NCBI RefSeq assembly: GCF_036492835.1
Contig: NZ_AP025314.1
Span: forward strand, 3,824,010-3,888,009
Source of the DNA: Fulvitalea axinellae
GTDB lineage: Bacteria > Bacteroidota > Bacteroidia > Cytophagales > Cyclobacteriaceae
DNA: 64,000 nt
Reading direction: 5' to 3'
In this document: positions 7,552 through 17,212 of the stretch, in pieces
Numbering within the stretch: position 1 is the stretch's first letter
Layout: the number at the start of each line of letters is the position of its first letter
The notes under the pieces: generated by a model
Seen by the model: only the letters and a program-made list of their open reading frames with translations
Told to the model about the DNA's origin: nothing
The model's database searches: none
Position numbers and translations under genes: made by a program

Positions 7552-10500
7552 ATGGCAGATTATTCTTCACTCAGCAAGAAAATCAGATGGCTGTTTTACG
7601 CCGGATGCCTCGGAAGCGTAGGGCTTCTGGGCACCGCGCTACCAGCCCACGCAACCACCGAAACCACCGCTGTTCAGCAAGCGAAGAAAGCGGTCAAGGG
7701 AATCGTTCTCGACGAAAACGGGGAAGCGCTTCCCGGCGCAACGGTCAATATACAAGGCACCACCGTGGGTGGCACCACGGACTTCAACGGCGCTTTTTCC
7801 ATTACGGCGTCAGAAAGCGACAAGTTGGTTTTCAAATTTATCGGCTACCAAACACAGGTCCGCAACGTGAAAGACCTATTGGGGCTTTCTTCCGTAACCA
7901 TCACCTTGGAACCCGAAGCCAAGATGCTTGAAGATGTCGTGGTTACCGGTTTTCAGGAAATCGACAGAAAGCTCTTTACAGGAGCGGCCGCTTTCGTCAA
8001 TATGAAGGACGTAAAACTCGACGGTGTTCCGGACGCCACGCAAGCCTTGCAAGGCCGAGTGGCCGGTGTGTCGGTAGACAATGTTTCCGGTAGTTTCGGT
8101 ACCGCTCCTCGAATCCTGATCCGGGGTAACGCCTCCCTCAACGGTTCTAACAAACCGCTTTGGGTAGTGGACGGCGTAGTGGTCGAAGACCTTGTAGAGG
8201 TCAGTTCCGACGATTTGGCGTCGGGCGACGCGCGTACGCTGATCAGCTCCAGTATCGCCGGTTTGAACCCCGACGATATCGCTTCGTTCGAAATCCTGAA
8301 AGACGCCTCGGCTACAGCCCTCTACGGCGCCCGGGCCATGAACGGCGTAATCGCCATCACAACAAAACGAGGCAAAAGTGGCAAAACCTCGATCAACTAC
8401 AACGGTAGCTTTTCGATCAGGCGCAGGCCTACTTACGACCAGTTCAACATCATGAACTCGCAACAGGAGATGTCCGTCTTCCGCGAGCTGATTGACAAAG
8501 GCTGGATCGACGTCACTACCGCCGCGCGCGCCAAGAGCTATGGCGCCGTAGGAAAAATGTACGACCTAATCGCCAAAAAAGAGATTCCTTGGGACAATAA
8601 CGGAATCACCAACGAGAGTTTCTTGCGCAAATACGAAGGCGCCAACACCGATTGGTTTGACATTCTGTTCAAGGATTCTTTCACCCAGCAACATTCGGTA
8701 AGTCTGACTTCGGGTACGGAGAAGTCCCGTTACTATGTTTCATTGGGCTACCTTAACGACGATGGTCAGACTATCGCTGATAACGTTGAACGATATACAA
8801 TATCGACCCGGGCGGACTTTAATGTCACCGACCGCTTCGATATCGGCGTAAACTTGACGGGAAGTGTACGTGACCAGCGAGCGCCAGGCACCACAAGTCG
8901 CGAGTACAACGCAGTTGACGGCCTTTTCACCCGCGAGTTCGACATAAACCCTCTGGGTTACGCCCTCAATACGGCCAGAAGCATTAGGCCTTACGACGAA
9001 AACGGTGATTTGGAGTTCTTCCGCCAAAACTATGCACCGTTCAACATTGTGCATGAGTTGGACAACAACTACTTGGATATCGGCGTGACGGATATCTCAA
9101 TGCAGGCGGACCTCAAGTACAAGATTCTTGATAATCTGAAAATCAGCTCCACGCTCCAGTACAGAAGAGTGGTTTCCAAGACTGAACATATTATCACCGA
9201 GCATTCGAACCAGGCGGAGGCTTACCGCGCCGCTTCTACGCAGGTTATCGAAGATTCTAACAATTACCTGTACAGGGACCCGGACAATCCGAACAACGAA
9301 CCTGTCTCTATCCTGCCTACGGGTGGATTTTACAATACCAGAGAGTATACGCTTGACAGCTATTACGCAAGAAACCTAATCTCTTGGGATCCGAAAATCG
9401 GTACGGACCACGAATTCACCGTTCTGGCCGGACAAGAAATCCGCTGGGCCGACCGAAACAACAGCTTCTACGACGGCTGGGGCGTACATTACGACCAAGG
9501 AAAACTGGTACAGACTCACCCGCTCGTAAGTAAAGCCCTTTCCGAAAACGGTTTGCGCTACTTTGGCACTGACGGAAACAAAGACCGGTTTGAGGGATAT
9601 TTCGCTACCATGGGCTACACTTTCCGCCAGAAATATATCGTCAACCTGACAGGACGCGTGGACGGTTCAAACCAACTTGGCAAGACAAACAAATCCAGAT
9701 ACTTGCCTACTTGGAACGTCAGCGGCGCCTGGAACGCTTCGGAAGAAAGCTTTCTTGCGGATATCGATTGGCTTGACCGTCTGAAATTCAAAGCGACTTA
9801 CGGCCTTTCGGGAAGTATCGGCCCACTTACATCAGCGGAAGTTAGTTCCAGTGGATTCTTGCAGCAGAGAGCATACGACAGCGAACGCGAAGGCTCATTG
9901 AAAATCGACAATCTGGCCAACGACGATTTGACTTGGGAAAAACTCAACGAATTCAACGCCGGCGTAGAATTCGGATTGTTCGGAGGTCGTCTTAGTGGCG
10001 GATTCGAATATTACAACAGACGTTCACACGATTTGATCGGAACCGTAAGAACTTCGGGTATCGGAGGCGAAAGCTTCAAGTTCGGTAACCGCTTCGATAT
10101 GGATTCGCACGGATTCGAAGTGACTTTGAACGCAACTCCCGTCAGAGTGGGGCACTTCTCATGGTCGTCGAGCTTTACTTGGGGTTACAACAAAAACGAA
10201 ATCACCAGCCTCGACTTGGAGCCGACAATCGGACGCGCCGTTAACGCCAATGGCGTAGCTTCGTTGGGCAACGCCCGTCGCGGTCTCTACTCCCTCAAAT
10301 ATGCGGGCTTGGACGCCAGAGGTATCCCAACCTTCTACGGAGAAGAGAATTCGAAAATCCAGTACCTCTACATTCAGGACCGTCTTGACGATTTCAAAAA
10401 CCTGGAGTACGAAGGTTCTGTCGATCCGATCGGCAACGGCGGTTTTGTCAACACATTCAAGTACAAGAACTTGAGCTTAACGGTTAATCTCACATACCGT

Positions 10501-10947
10501 TACGGTAACGTGATCCGACTTGATGACCTTTACCCAGGAAGCGGATTCAATGATTTCCGCGCTTTGCCAAAAGAATGGGCCGACCGCTGGGCTTTGCCGG
10601 GCGACGAGAACATCACCGATGTTCCTTCTATCGTGGATCGCCTCACAAGCAGGGAGCTGGATACCCGCGGACTGAACCCGCACGCTCTTTACAACAAGTC
10701 CGACATTCGCGTGGCTGACGGTTCATTCGTCCGTTTGAAGAACGTAACCTTGTCGTACAACTTGCCAAAGCCAATCCTGAAAACCCTCGGACTGAACAGC
10801 GCCAAATTCAGCTTACAGGGCCACAACCTCGCTTTGCTGTACTCTGACGACAAGCTCAAAGGCCAGGATCCGGAATTCTTTAACTCAGGCGGTGTTGCGT
10901 TGCCAGTGCCCAAGCAGTTCACATTTAGCGTTAACGTAGGTTTGTAA
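7552..10947 (+). CDS. SusC/RagA-type TonB-dependent outer-membrane transporter
   Basis: A 1131-residue TonB-linked outer-membrane protein. A signal peptide ends near A-L-P-A-H-A (about residue 34). Residues about 48-125 form the carboxypeptidase-D-like regulatory domain (V-K-G-I-V-L-D-E-N-G-E-A-L-P-G-A-T-V). The plug follows from E-D-V-V-V-T-G-F, with the conserved I-L-K-D-A-S-A-T-A-L-Y-G-A-R-A-M-N-G-V segment. The remainder is the 22-strand barrel. There is no STN domain, so it is probably not tied to a FecR/sigma circuit. It is first in an operon with SusD (20 bp downstream), a metallohydrolase and a DUF4302 protein. With its SusD lid it should bind a large ligand and import it into the periplasm; the ligand is unknown. 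Confidence 0.95.
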   Translation: MADYSSLSKKIRWLFYAGCLGSVGLLGTALPAHATTETTAVQQAKKAVKGIVLDENGEALPGATVNIQGTTVGGTTDFNGAFSITASESDKLVFKFIGYQTQVRNVKDLLGLSSVTITLEPEAKMLEDVVVTGFQEIDRKLFTGAAAFVNMKDVKLDGVPDATQALQGRVAGVSVDNVSGSFGTAPRILIRGNASLNGSNKPLWVVDGVVVEDLVEVSSDDLASGDARTLISSSIAGLNPDDIASFEILKDASATALYGARAMNGVIAITTKRGKSGKTSINYNGSFSIRRRPTYDQFNIMNSQQEMSVFRELIDKGWIDVTTAARAKSYGAVGKMYDLIAKKEIPWDNNGITNESFLRKYEGANTDWFDILFKDSFTQQHSVSLTSGTEKSRYYVSLGYLNDDGQTIADNVERYTISTRADFNVTDRFDIGVNLTGSVRDQRAPGTTSREYNAVDGLFTREFDINPLGYALNTARSIRPYDENGDLEFFRQNYAPFNIVHELDNNYLDIGVTDISMQADLKYKILDNLKISSTLQYRRVVSKTEHIITEHSNQAEAYRAASTQVIEDSNNYLYRDPDNPNNEPVSILPTGGFYNTREYTLDSYYARNLISWDPKIGTDHEFTVLAGQEIRWADRNNSFYDGWGVHYDQGKLVQTHPLVSKALSENGLRYFGTDGNKDRFEGYFATMGYTFRQKYIVNLTGRVDGSNQLGKTNKSRYLPTWNVSGAWNASEESFLADIDWLDRLKFKATYGLSGSIGPLTSAEVSSSGFLQQRAYDSEREGSLKIDNLANDDLTWEKLNEFNAGVEFGLFGGRLSGGFEYYNRRSHDLIGTVRTSGIGGESFKFGNRFDMDSHGFEVTLNATPVRVGHFSWSSSFTWGYNKNEITSLDLEPTIGRAVNANGVASLGNARRGLYSLKYAGLDARGIPTFYGEENSKIQYLYIQDRLDDFKNLEYEGSVDPIGNGGFVNTFKYKNLSLTVNLTYRYGNVIRLDDLYPGSGFNDFRALPKEWADRWALPGDENITDVPSIVDRLTSRELDTRGLNPHALYNKSDIRVADGSFVRLKNVTLSYNLPKPILKTLGLNSAKFSLQGHNLALLYSDDKLKGQDPEFFNSGGVALPVPKQFTFSVNVGL

Positions 10948-10967
10948 GAATCTGAAAAAGCATCAAC

Positions 10968-12527
10968 ATGAAAAATTTCAAACATATCATAGCGGGCTTT
11001 GCGCTTCTGGGACTGGGTGCGTGCTCGGATTTTCTAGACGAAGTTCCCGACAACCGGGTGGAGATCGACAATGTCGACAAAGTCGGGCAATTGGTTACCA
11101 ACGCCTATAACACCTCGGCTTATCTCTTCACCGACTGGATGAGCGACAACGCAGCTCCAGTGGAAGGAATCATTCCTTTGCGGATCGCAATCGACGCTTA
11201 TAAGTGGGAGCCAGTTGACGGTACCAACCAAGACACCCCCGAATATTTTTGGAGCGGTGCTTACCAAGCGATCTCACACGCCAACGAAGCCATATACAGG
11301 CTCAACGAACTTCCGAACACTCTGGAAAACGTCGAGAAGAAAGGAGCATATCGGGGCGAGGCATTGCTCTCCCGGGCATACCATCACTTCACGCTAGTCT
11401 CGCTTTTCTCCAAGGTGTACAACGAGGCTACGGCATCAACCGATTTGGGTATTCCCTACGTGGATGAGCCCGAGCGCCAATTGGTCAAAACCTACAAAAG
11501 GGGCACCGTTCAGGAAGTCTACGACAAGATAGAGAAAGATATGCTGGAAGGCATTGATCTGCTAAACGAGGAATTCTATTCGGGAGCGGGGAAATATCAT
11601 TTCTCAAAAGAGGCCGCATACGCCTTCGCAAGCCGTTTTTATCTGTTTAAGAAGGACTATGCGAATACTGTCAAATACGCTGACATGGTCCTGAAAGCAG
11701 ATCCTAGCGACAAGATCCGGGACATGATTCACCTCATGGATGTGCAAAACGGCAACCTTGAGCGTCTTTTCAACTCTCCGGACGAGGAAGCGAACCTTTT
11801 GCTGGTTCACAAATATACAATCATGCAGAGAAGCTCTCGCCAGGGCTACGGACTGTCGGCTTCGTTGGATCGCAGAATCTTTGCCGGTGGCTCTCCGACA
11901 GGCGGCAGCGATATCCGCGGAGAGTACCGTTACAGCCTTAACTCCGGAGCTGGTATCCGTTACCCTAAATTCGATGAGGTTTTCGAAAAGGAAAACTTGG
12001 CATCTGAAACCGGACTCCCCGCCGTTACCCAAACGGTTTTAAAAGGAGAAGAAGCGCTTTTCAACCGCATGGAGGCCACTTGGCACCTTTACCTTGCCAG
12101 CGGCGCCACGAAAGCCGATCGTGACAAAAACCTCCTCAACCGAATCTTCAGCGACTTCAACGCCTATATACCAAGGCGATACACGGGCGCTGGAACTATG
12201 AATGAGGCTTGGCTGGATACCGAAGCCGAAGAATTAGCGATCAGAATCCTTACTGCCGAAGAGTACAACAAGCTGACCGATGAGCAAAAAGCCCAAACTA
12301 AGGAAACCTACGAGCCAATCGTACTGATTGGTGACATCCTGAATGAGAAGCGCAAGGAATTCGTACACGAGGGCATGCGCTGGTGGGACATCATCCGAAA
12401 CGACATCCAAGTAACGCACGTGGACCAAGCGGGTACTGTCTACGAATTACCAGCTGACGACCCGAAACGCGTGATCCAAATTCCGGAATCGGCGCTTGAC
12501 TTCGGCCTGATGCCGAATCCAAGATGA
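10968..12527 (+). CDS. SusD/RagB-family surface lipoprotein
   Basis: A 519-residue SusD-like lipoprotein. The signal ends in L-G-A-C with lipidated Cys19, followed by the typical S-D-F-L-D-E-V-P-D. N-terminal TPR-like helices include Y-R-G-E-A-L-L-S-R-A-Y-H-H-F-T-L-V. The C-terminal RagB signature is R-K-E-F-V-H-E-G-M-R-W-W-D-I-I-R-N-D. SusD proteins cap the SusC barrel and bind ligand at the cell surface. It lies 20 bp after SusC and 37 bp before the metallohydrolase, all one operon. Confidence 0.95.
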   Translation: MKNFKHIIAGFALLGLGACSDFLDEVPDNRVEIDNVDKVGQLVTNAYNTSAYLFTDWMSDNAAPVEGIIPLRIAIDAYKWEPVDGTNQDTPEYFWSGAYQAISHANEAIYRLNELPNTLENVEKKGAYRGEALLSRAYHHFTLVSLFSKVYNEATASTDLGIPYVDEPERQLVKTYKRGTVQEVYDKIEKDMLEGIDLLNEEFYSGAGKYHFSKEAAYAFASRFYLFKKDYANTVKYADMVLKADPSDKIRDMIHLMDVQNGNLERLFNSPDEEANLLLVHKYTIMQRSSRQGYGLSASLDRRIFAGGSPTGGSDIRGEYRYSLNSGAGIRYPKFDEVFEKENLASETGLPAVTQTVLKGEEALFNRMEATWHLYLASGATKADRDKNLLNRIFSDFNAYIPRRYTGAGTMNEAWLDTEAEELAIRILTAEEYNKLTDEQKAQTKETYEPIVLIGDILNEKRKEFVHEGMRWWDIIRNDIQVTHVDQAGTVYELPADDPKRVIQIPESALDFGLMPNPR

Positions 12528-12564
12528 TTCAGTCAGGGTATCTAACCAATCAAAGAAACTCATC

Positions 12565-13494
12565 ATGTTAAATACTATAAAAAAATCGGCCTTGGCACTG
12601 GCCTTAGGCCTGACACTCTGGTCTTGCGAAAAGGAAGACAGCCTTACGCTGGACCCTTTGTCCGAGCAGGAAAAACCCGCTACGGAACTGGACCAATACC
12701 TTCACGATAATTTCCAGAAACCGCACAACTGCATAGTACGGTACAAGTTTGTCAACCGCTATGTGGATGACACCAAACGCGTCACTCCCGCCGACAGGGA
12801 TATGGTAAAGCCGTACATGGATTTTGTGAAAGACTACTGGATCTCGCCTTATACGGAAGAAGTAAACAGCGAAAATTTGATCAAGAAACTTTTCCCTTCG
12901 GAATTGGTCTTGATCGGATCCTCAATATTTAACGCCGACGGTTCGCGTACACTCGGTACCGCCGATGCGGGAGTGCGTATCACGCTCACTAACGTGAACG
13001 ACATGAACTTGGCCAGCACCAACTGGATTGCGGGACAATTGCATACTATGCAACACGAGTTCACGCATATCGTGCACCAGCGTTATGACCTGCCGGACGG
13101 TTACCAGAAACTTTCCGAAGGCGACTACACCGGAGCCAGCTGGATTATCCAAGACCATGAGGAAACCCTTCCTTTGGGCTTTGTGACTCCTTACGCCTCA
13201 AACAATCCCAACGAGGATTTCGCCGAATTGGTCTCGCATATTTTGACCATGGACGCCCAAACGTTTTCCGACCGTTACTTGGATATCACCAAAGACGAAA
13301 ACGGCCAAGCCCCGGCCGAGGGCTCTAGCGTATCACTGGCGGTAATCGAAGGAAAGCTGTTGATCAAGCAAAAGTACGACATGACGTTCAAGTACTTCCA
13401 AGAAGAGCTGAACATCGACCTTGGCACTCTTAGAGACCGGGCGCTCGGAAAAATCTACGCTCCAAAAGAGCCTGAGGCTCCGGCCACGGAATAA
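12565..13494 (+). CDS. substrate import-associated zinc metallohydrolase lipoprotein
   Basis: A 309-residue lipoprotein (L-W-S-C, Cys21). The zinc-binding motif H-E-F-T-H occupies residues 164-168, with E165 as general base, and a downstream N-E-D-F-A-E-L-V-S-H segment (E217 or E221) can supply the third ligand, as in gluzincin-type peptidases. Size, lipobox and position directly after SusD match TIGR04549, a family defined by this gene neighbourhood. It probably acts at the outer membrane on a peptide or peptide-like ligand before or during import; the real substrate is unknown. Its presence suggests that this Sus system does not serve a simple polysaccharide. Confidence 0.87.
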   Translation: MLNTIKKSALALALGLTLWSCEKEDSLTLDPLSEQEKPATELDQYLHDNFQKPHNCIVRYKFVNRYVDDTKRVTPADRDMVKPYMDFVKDYWISPYTEEVNSENLIKKLFPSELVLIGSSIFNADGSRTLGTADAGVRITLTNVNDMNLASTNWIAGQLHTMQHEFTHIVHQRYDLPDGYQKLSEGDYTGASWIIQDHEETLPLGFVTPYASNNPNEDFAELVSHILTMDAQTFSDRYLDITKDENGQAPAEGSSVSLAVIEGKLLIKQKYDMTFKYFQEELNIDLGTLRDRALGKIYAPKEPEAPATE

Positions 13495-13571
13495 TTGGAA
13501 CTCGGCAAAAAACGGAATGGGCCGAACCGACGGTCGCTCCGATTTTGTCACTTGAACTAAAAAGAAGACAA

Positions 13572-15020
13572 ATGAAAAGAATCATAAATATATGGGTTCT
13601 CGTTTTCGCCGTCTTGGCTTTTTCCTGCCAGAATGACGACGACGAGCTCTTTGACAAAACGCCACAACAGCGCGTAGGCGCAAAGCTGGCCGAATACGAC
13701 GCGGCCCTCAGGGGCGCCGAGAACGGTTGGAAGATGGTATACACCCCAACCCCCGACGCCGGCGCCTTCACTATCTTGATGCGATTCAGGGCCGATGGCA
13801 CCGTATCGCTCACAGCGGACTTACCGGGATACGAAAACGGAAAAGTGTCGAATTACAGAGTCGGAAGCTCACAGCTTCCCGAACTTGTTTTCGAAACGCA
13901 CACCGTGTTCCACAGGCTTTTCGAATTCCAGCAAAGCACCTTCGGAGCGGAATATGAGTTCTATATAGAGAGCACTGATGACAACAGCTTCAACTTGCGG
14001 AGCAAAACCGACTTTCAGGGCGAAAATGATACCCAAGTAAAGATGGTTCCCGCCAACAAAGAGGACTGGGACACAATGACGGAGAGCGTCAAATATATTG
14101 AGTACCTTTCCAAATTACCTAGATTCTCGACACTCACTATCGGTGAGCAGGTATACGACGTATCCGTAAACCACATTCTCAGACTGTTGATCCTCAACCC
14201 CGTGATCAGCAAAACCGTGGGCGAAGGTGATGAAAGCAAAACCTTACGCATTACTTCCGGACAACTCGTCACGGCTCCGTTTGCGGTGACACCTACCGGA
14301 ATGGAATTCGTCGGTGATGTCAAAACGGAATCAGAGGAAACCTTGATAGCCAAAGGGACCAAAATAAACAAAGGTGCGGAAGGCGAGCTTAGCCAGAAAG
14401 TAACCGATGGTACCAACAACGAGATAGGGACATTCGTCAGCTCCCATCAACCTGAATACGGAATCGCATCAAACGCGTTCTCAGGCTTTGACATTGGAGC
14501 CTTTGCGGAGTTGACTCCGGAAAGAACGGCGGAAATGACCGATGCCGAGAGCATGAAATTCGTGACCACCAGAAGCTCCAGCGTTCAAATCACTGGCGCC
14601 ACAGGCGATTTCGAAGCAGCCTTGGCATCTCTTGAAGCCATGCCGAACAGAAACTTTTCGCTGATGCTCTGGAATTTCAACAATGGCCTTAACACATTCC
14701 ATAACAGAATTGTCGACCCCGAAACTCAAGCGTTGTCATGGCAATTTATAGGTATCAAGTATAATGAAGAAGAGTTGGATTTAAGCCGTTTATCAATGTC
14801 GTTCAGCGGCGCCGCAACATTGACCCAAGCCAACTTTGTCGCTTCGATCGGCTTTTGGAGAGCCATCTTGGGCCCAGACCTCAGTGGCGGGCCGTCGTTT
14901 ACGATCAAATTCAACAGAAGAAGGACATATAGCAACGCTTATGAACTCTACTTCGAATTGATCGACTCGAACAACAGTGCAAATACCTTTGAGGTTCGGG
15001 CATTATATTTCTTCGACTAA
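13572..15020 (+). CDS. DUF4302 domain lipoprotein
   Basis: A 482-residue lipoprotein (F-S-C, Cys19) whose start is set at the ATG at 13572; the frame extends 9 codons upstream, but the signal peptide begins here. The N-terminal half matches DUF4302 (PF14135): Q-R-V-x-A-K-L-A-E-Y-D-A-A-L-R-G-A-E-N-G-W-K, then a beta-rich body with F-R-A-D-G-T-V. DUF4302 proteins commonly follow SusC, SusD and the TIGR04549 metallohydrolase, as here, and probably form part of the surface import complex. The biochemical role is unknown. It is the last gene before a strong terminator. Confidence 0.87.
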   Translation: MKRIINIWVLVFAVLAFSCQNDDDELFDKTPQQRVGAKLAEYDAALRGAENGWKMVYTPTPDAGAFTILMRFRADGTVSLTADLPGYENGKVSNYRVGSSQLPELVFETHTVFHRLFEFQQSTFGAEYEFYIESTDDNSFNLRSKTDFQGENDTQVKMVPANKEDWDTMTESVKYIEYLSKLPRFSTLTIGEQVYDVSVNHILRLLILNPVISKTVGEGDESKTLRITSGQLVTAPFAVTPTGMEFVGDVKTESEETLIAKGTKINKGAEGELSQKVTDGTNNEIGTFVSSHQPEYGIASNAFSGFDIGAFAELTPERTAEMTDAESMKFVTTRSSSVQITGATGDFEAALASLEAMPNRNFSLMLWNFNNGLNTFHNRIVDPETQALSWQFIGIKYNEEELDLSRLSMSFSGAATLTQANFVASIGFWRAILGPDLSGGPSFTIKFNRRRTYSNAYELYFELIDSNNSANTFEVRALYFFD

Positions 15021-15086
15021 GCTACTCAGGAACACCAAACCTTGAGGTTGCCCTCTTTTTCGGGGGCATACTTCTATATATATTTT

Positions 15087-15130
15087 AAGAGACTGTCTCA
15101 TGGCTGCGGGACAGTCTCTTTCATTTCTTA
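15087..15130 (+). terminator. terminator of the first SusC/SusD operon
   Basis: A perfect 11-bp stem (AAGAGACTGTC at 15087-15097 with GACAGTCTCTT at 15110-15120) is followed by TCATTTCTT on the plus strand, 66 bp after the DUF4302 stop. Confidence 0.85.
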
Positions 15131-15228
15131 GCAAAACAACCATCCGTAAAAGGCACACCATTTTTTCCCTAAAGAAATAGCACCGAAGCGCCTTTTACTC
15201 CGCTCCAGTGCCTTGGCATCAGGTTACG

Positions 15229-15416
15229 TTAATCTTCAATCACGGCAAATCCCTCTGATTGAGCCACAGTCAGCTCAATTTTCGAGATTCTTTTATTGGA
15301 AGCATCTCCTTTAAAAATAATCTCTCATTGAAAGATATCACCAACCGTAAATTAGAATGCCAGAGTCGAACCATCAGCAGACGCACCCTCTAACCTTGGG
15401 GTTAGGAGTCTGAGGT
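15229..15416 (-). pseudogene. decayed remnant of a third A-type repeat
   Basis: Directly downstream of the stop of the repeat lipoprotein the minus strand still encodes recognisable protein. After E-P-Q-T-P-N-P-K-V (shifted by one base from the gene frame) and a second one-base shift, it reads L-E-G-A-S-A-D-G-S-T-L-A-F, stop, F-T-V-G-D-I-F-Q, stop, E-I-I-F-K-G-D-A. It continues with I-S-K-I-E-L-T-V-A-Q-S-E-G-F-A-V-I-E-D. This lines up with I-D-G-A-P-A-D-G-S-T-Q-A-F-E-F-K-I-G-E-D through F-G-V-V-K-D (residues about 268-326) of the intact gene. So the gene once carried a further repeat that has been lost to frameshifts and stops. Confidence 0.75.
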
Positions 15417-16949
15417 TCATTCTTTCACGACCAGAACAATCACCTCAGATGTAGCCAAAAGAGAGTGTCTCCGCCTTCGATGAGCACGAGCGGAAGCGCC
15501 CATGGTCTTCTCATAAATGTTTATCACGAAATACTGCCTACCTGCACTTTCGACCGGAACAGAGAATTTGAATTTGTGTGATTCTGTCGAAGTGTTTCGG
15601 ATTTCTACAGCCTTTGGCAACTCGACTCCGTTCTTTGTTGTCGGAAGTAATTCTATTTTATCGATACTCTTATTTTTGGGCAAATTAGCAGTATCAAAAC
15701 TCCCTGTCAACAGAAACTTTTTATCAGCGGACACAGTAGTTACCACTAAAAGTTTTTGGGATTCGTTAGCGTCATCCAACGCCAACGCAATTTTTGGAAT
15801 CTCACCAACCTCAACCGTAAATGTTTTAGAAGCTTCCAATGAATTACCCGCCGAAAAATCGGTTGTGCCTTTGGCGTAAAATGCTACTTTATAATTACCT
15901 ATAGGCCTCACATCATCCACATTAAAAGTCACTGCCCACTTTTTAGGATTTGAAGTCTTGTCCAGATCAACGTCTTTTACAACGCCGAAAGCCTCCACAT
16001 CCCCTTTTTCCGAACCGGCACTGACCTTGACCAACTTGGCTATAGCTTCATCAGCGATATTGGTGTAAATTCCTTTGATCACCGGGGAATCTTCACCTAT
16101 CTTAAATTCAAACGCTTGGGTAGAGCCATCAGCAGGGGCTCCATCTATAATGATTTTCGACTTCGGAGTATTGTCTTCCTTTCCTTTCACATCCAAAACA
16201 ATCACTTCCGATGTAGCCAAGAGCACGTATCCCCTTCTTTGATGGGAGGAAGCGTCTTCCTCTGTCTTCTCATAAATATTTATCACAAAATACCGCTTAC
16301 CTACATTTTCCACCGGAATGGAAAACACATATTTATTTGGCTCTTCCGAAGAGTTCGGAATTTCCACAGCATTCGGCAACTCTTCCCCTTCCTTAGTGGT
16401 CGGGAGCAACTCTATTTTGCCAACCTTTTTGTTGGCGGGCAAATTGACGGGATCGAAATTTCCCGCCAGCAGGAACTTCTTATCGGCGGACACGATTGTT
16501 TCCACCAACAAGCCTTGGCCTTCCTTGGTTCCTTCCAGTGTCAAAGCAACTTTGGGTATCTCGACAACTTTAACCGCCTTTATCGTCACATCAGACACCT
16601 TATCACCAAAACCACTGTTTCTGGCGGTAACGGCAAACTTTATCTCCCCAACACTGTCAGGGGCGAACACGTAGGAAAACGTAGCCGGATTAACGTCCCT
16701 ATTTATTTCTGTCAGCTCAACCTTTTTACCGTTAAGCTTTAAAACAACTTCCTTTAAAGGCGCTTCATGAGTAATCGTCCCTTCCAATTTGTACTCTAAG
16801 CCCACCGTAGCTTCATCGTCTCCGGAAAGCGTAACGACAGACGCCGACTTATCGGCTATTTCTTCATTATCATTGCTACAGGACGCAAACATTAGGGCCG
16901 TACTCCCTAAACAAGCAAACAGGAACACCCAACACAATTTAGCTTTCAT
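15417..16949 (-). CDS. lipoprotein with alternating Ig-like repeats (A-B-A-B)
   Basis: A 510-residue lipoprotein (F-A-S-C, Cys24) made of two alternating units. A-type blocks occupy about residues 38-129 and 260-381. B-type blocks occupy 130-258 and 382-510 and are strikingly alike: I-P-K-V-A-L-T-L versus I-P-K-I-A-L-A-L, both with S-A-D-K-K-F-L-L, K-I-E-L-L-P-T-T-K and Y-F-V-I-N-I-Y-E-K-T. The blocks look like all-beta, Ig-like surface domains. No catalytic motif is visible. The C-terminus ends abruptly with the second B block, and DNA for another A block follows as a decayed remnant, so this protein is probably a truncated form. It is convergent with the DUF4302 gene. Function unknown; surface binding is a guess. 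Confidence 0.75.
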   Translation of the reverse strand: MKAKLCWVFLFACLGSTALMFASCSNDNEEIADKSASVVTLSGDDEATVGLEYKLEGTITHEAPLKEVVLKLNGKKVELTEINRDVNPATFSYVFAPDSVGEIKFAVTARNSGFGDKVSDVTIKAVKVVEIPKVALTLEGTKEGQGLLVETIVSADKKFLLAGNFDPVNLPANKKVGKIELLPTTKEGEELPNAVEIPNSSEEPNKYVFSIPVENVGKRYFVINIYEKTEEDASSHQRRGYVLLATSEVIVLDVKGKEDNTPKSKIIIDGAPADGSTQAFEFKIGEDSPVIKGIYTNIADEAIAKLVKVSAGSEKGDVEAFGVVKDVDLDKTSNPKKWAVTFNVDDVRPIGNYKVAFYAKGTTDFSAGNSLEASKTFTVEVGEIPKIALALDDANESQKLLVVTTVSADKKFLLTGSFDTANLPKNKSIDKIELLPTTKNGVELPKAVEIRNTSTESHKFKFSVPVESAGRQYFVINIYEKTMGASARAHRRRRHSLLATSEVIVLVVKE

Positions 16950-17212
16950 AAGATGTGATTTTTAAATAAATAAAACAGTAAGAGGTTCAAACAAGGCATA
17001 CAAGTCCTTGCCTCACGACATTTTTGATAGAGAAAGTAGAGGGAATAATGAATCTAAGAGTTGTGCGTTTTTATATAGAACCGTTTTGGATATCCGTAAC
17101 CATTTCCACAAATCTATGGTGATAAACAAGGCGGGACTACTCGAAGAATTAGGTAAAAGTTGCTTATTTTAAGGTAAAAAAGTTCAGGTATTGGCTTATT
17201 CAAGACAACCAA

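Noticed and set aside
7876..8463. long minus-strand frame inside SusC
   Set aside because: Shadow of the SusC coding sequence in another frame; the plus-strand protein is certain.
15087..15130. inverted repeat AAGAGACTGTC as an insertion-sequence end
   Set aside because: It sits just after the last gene of an operon with a T-rich tail, and no second copy or target duplication is visible; a terminator explains it.
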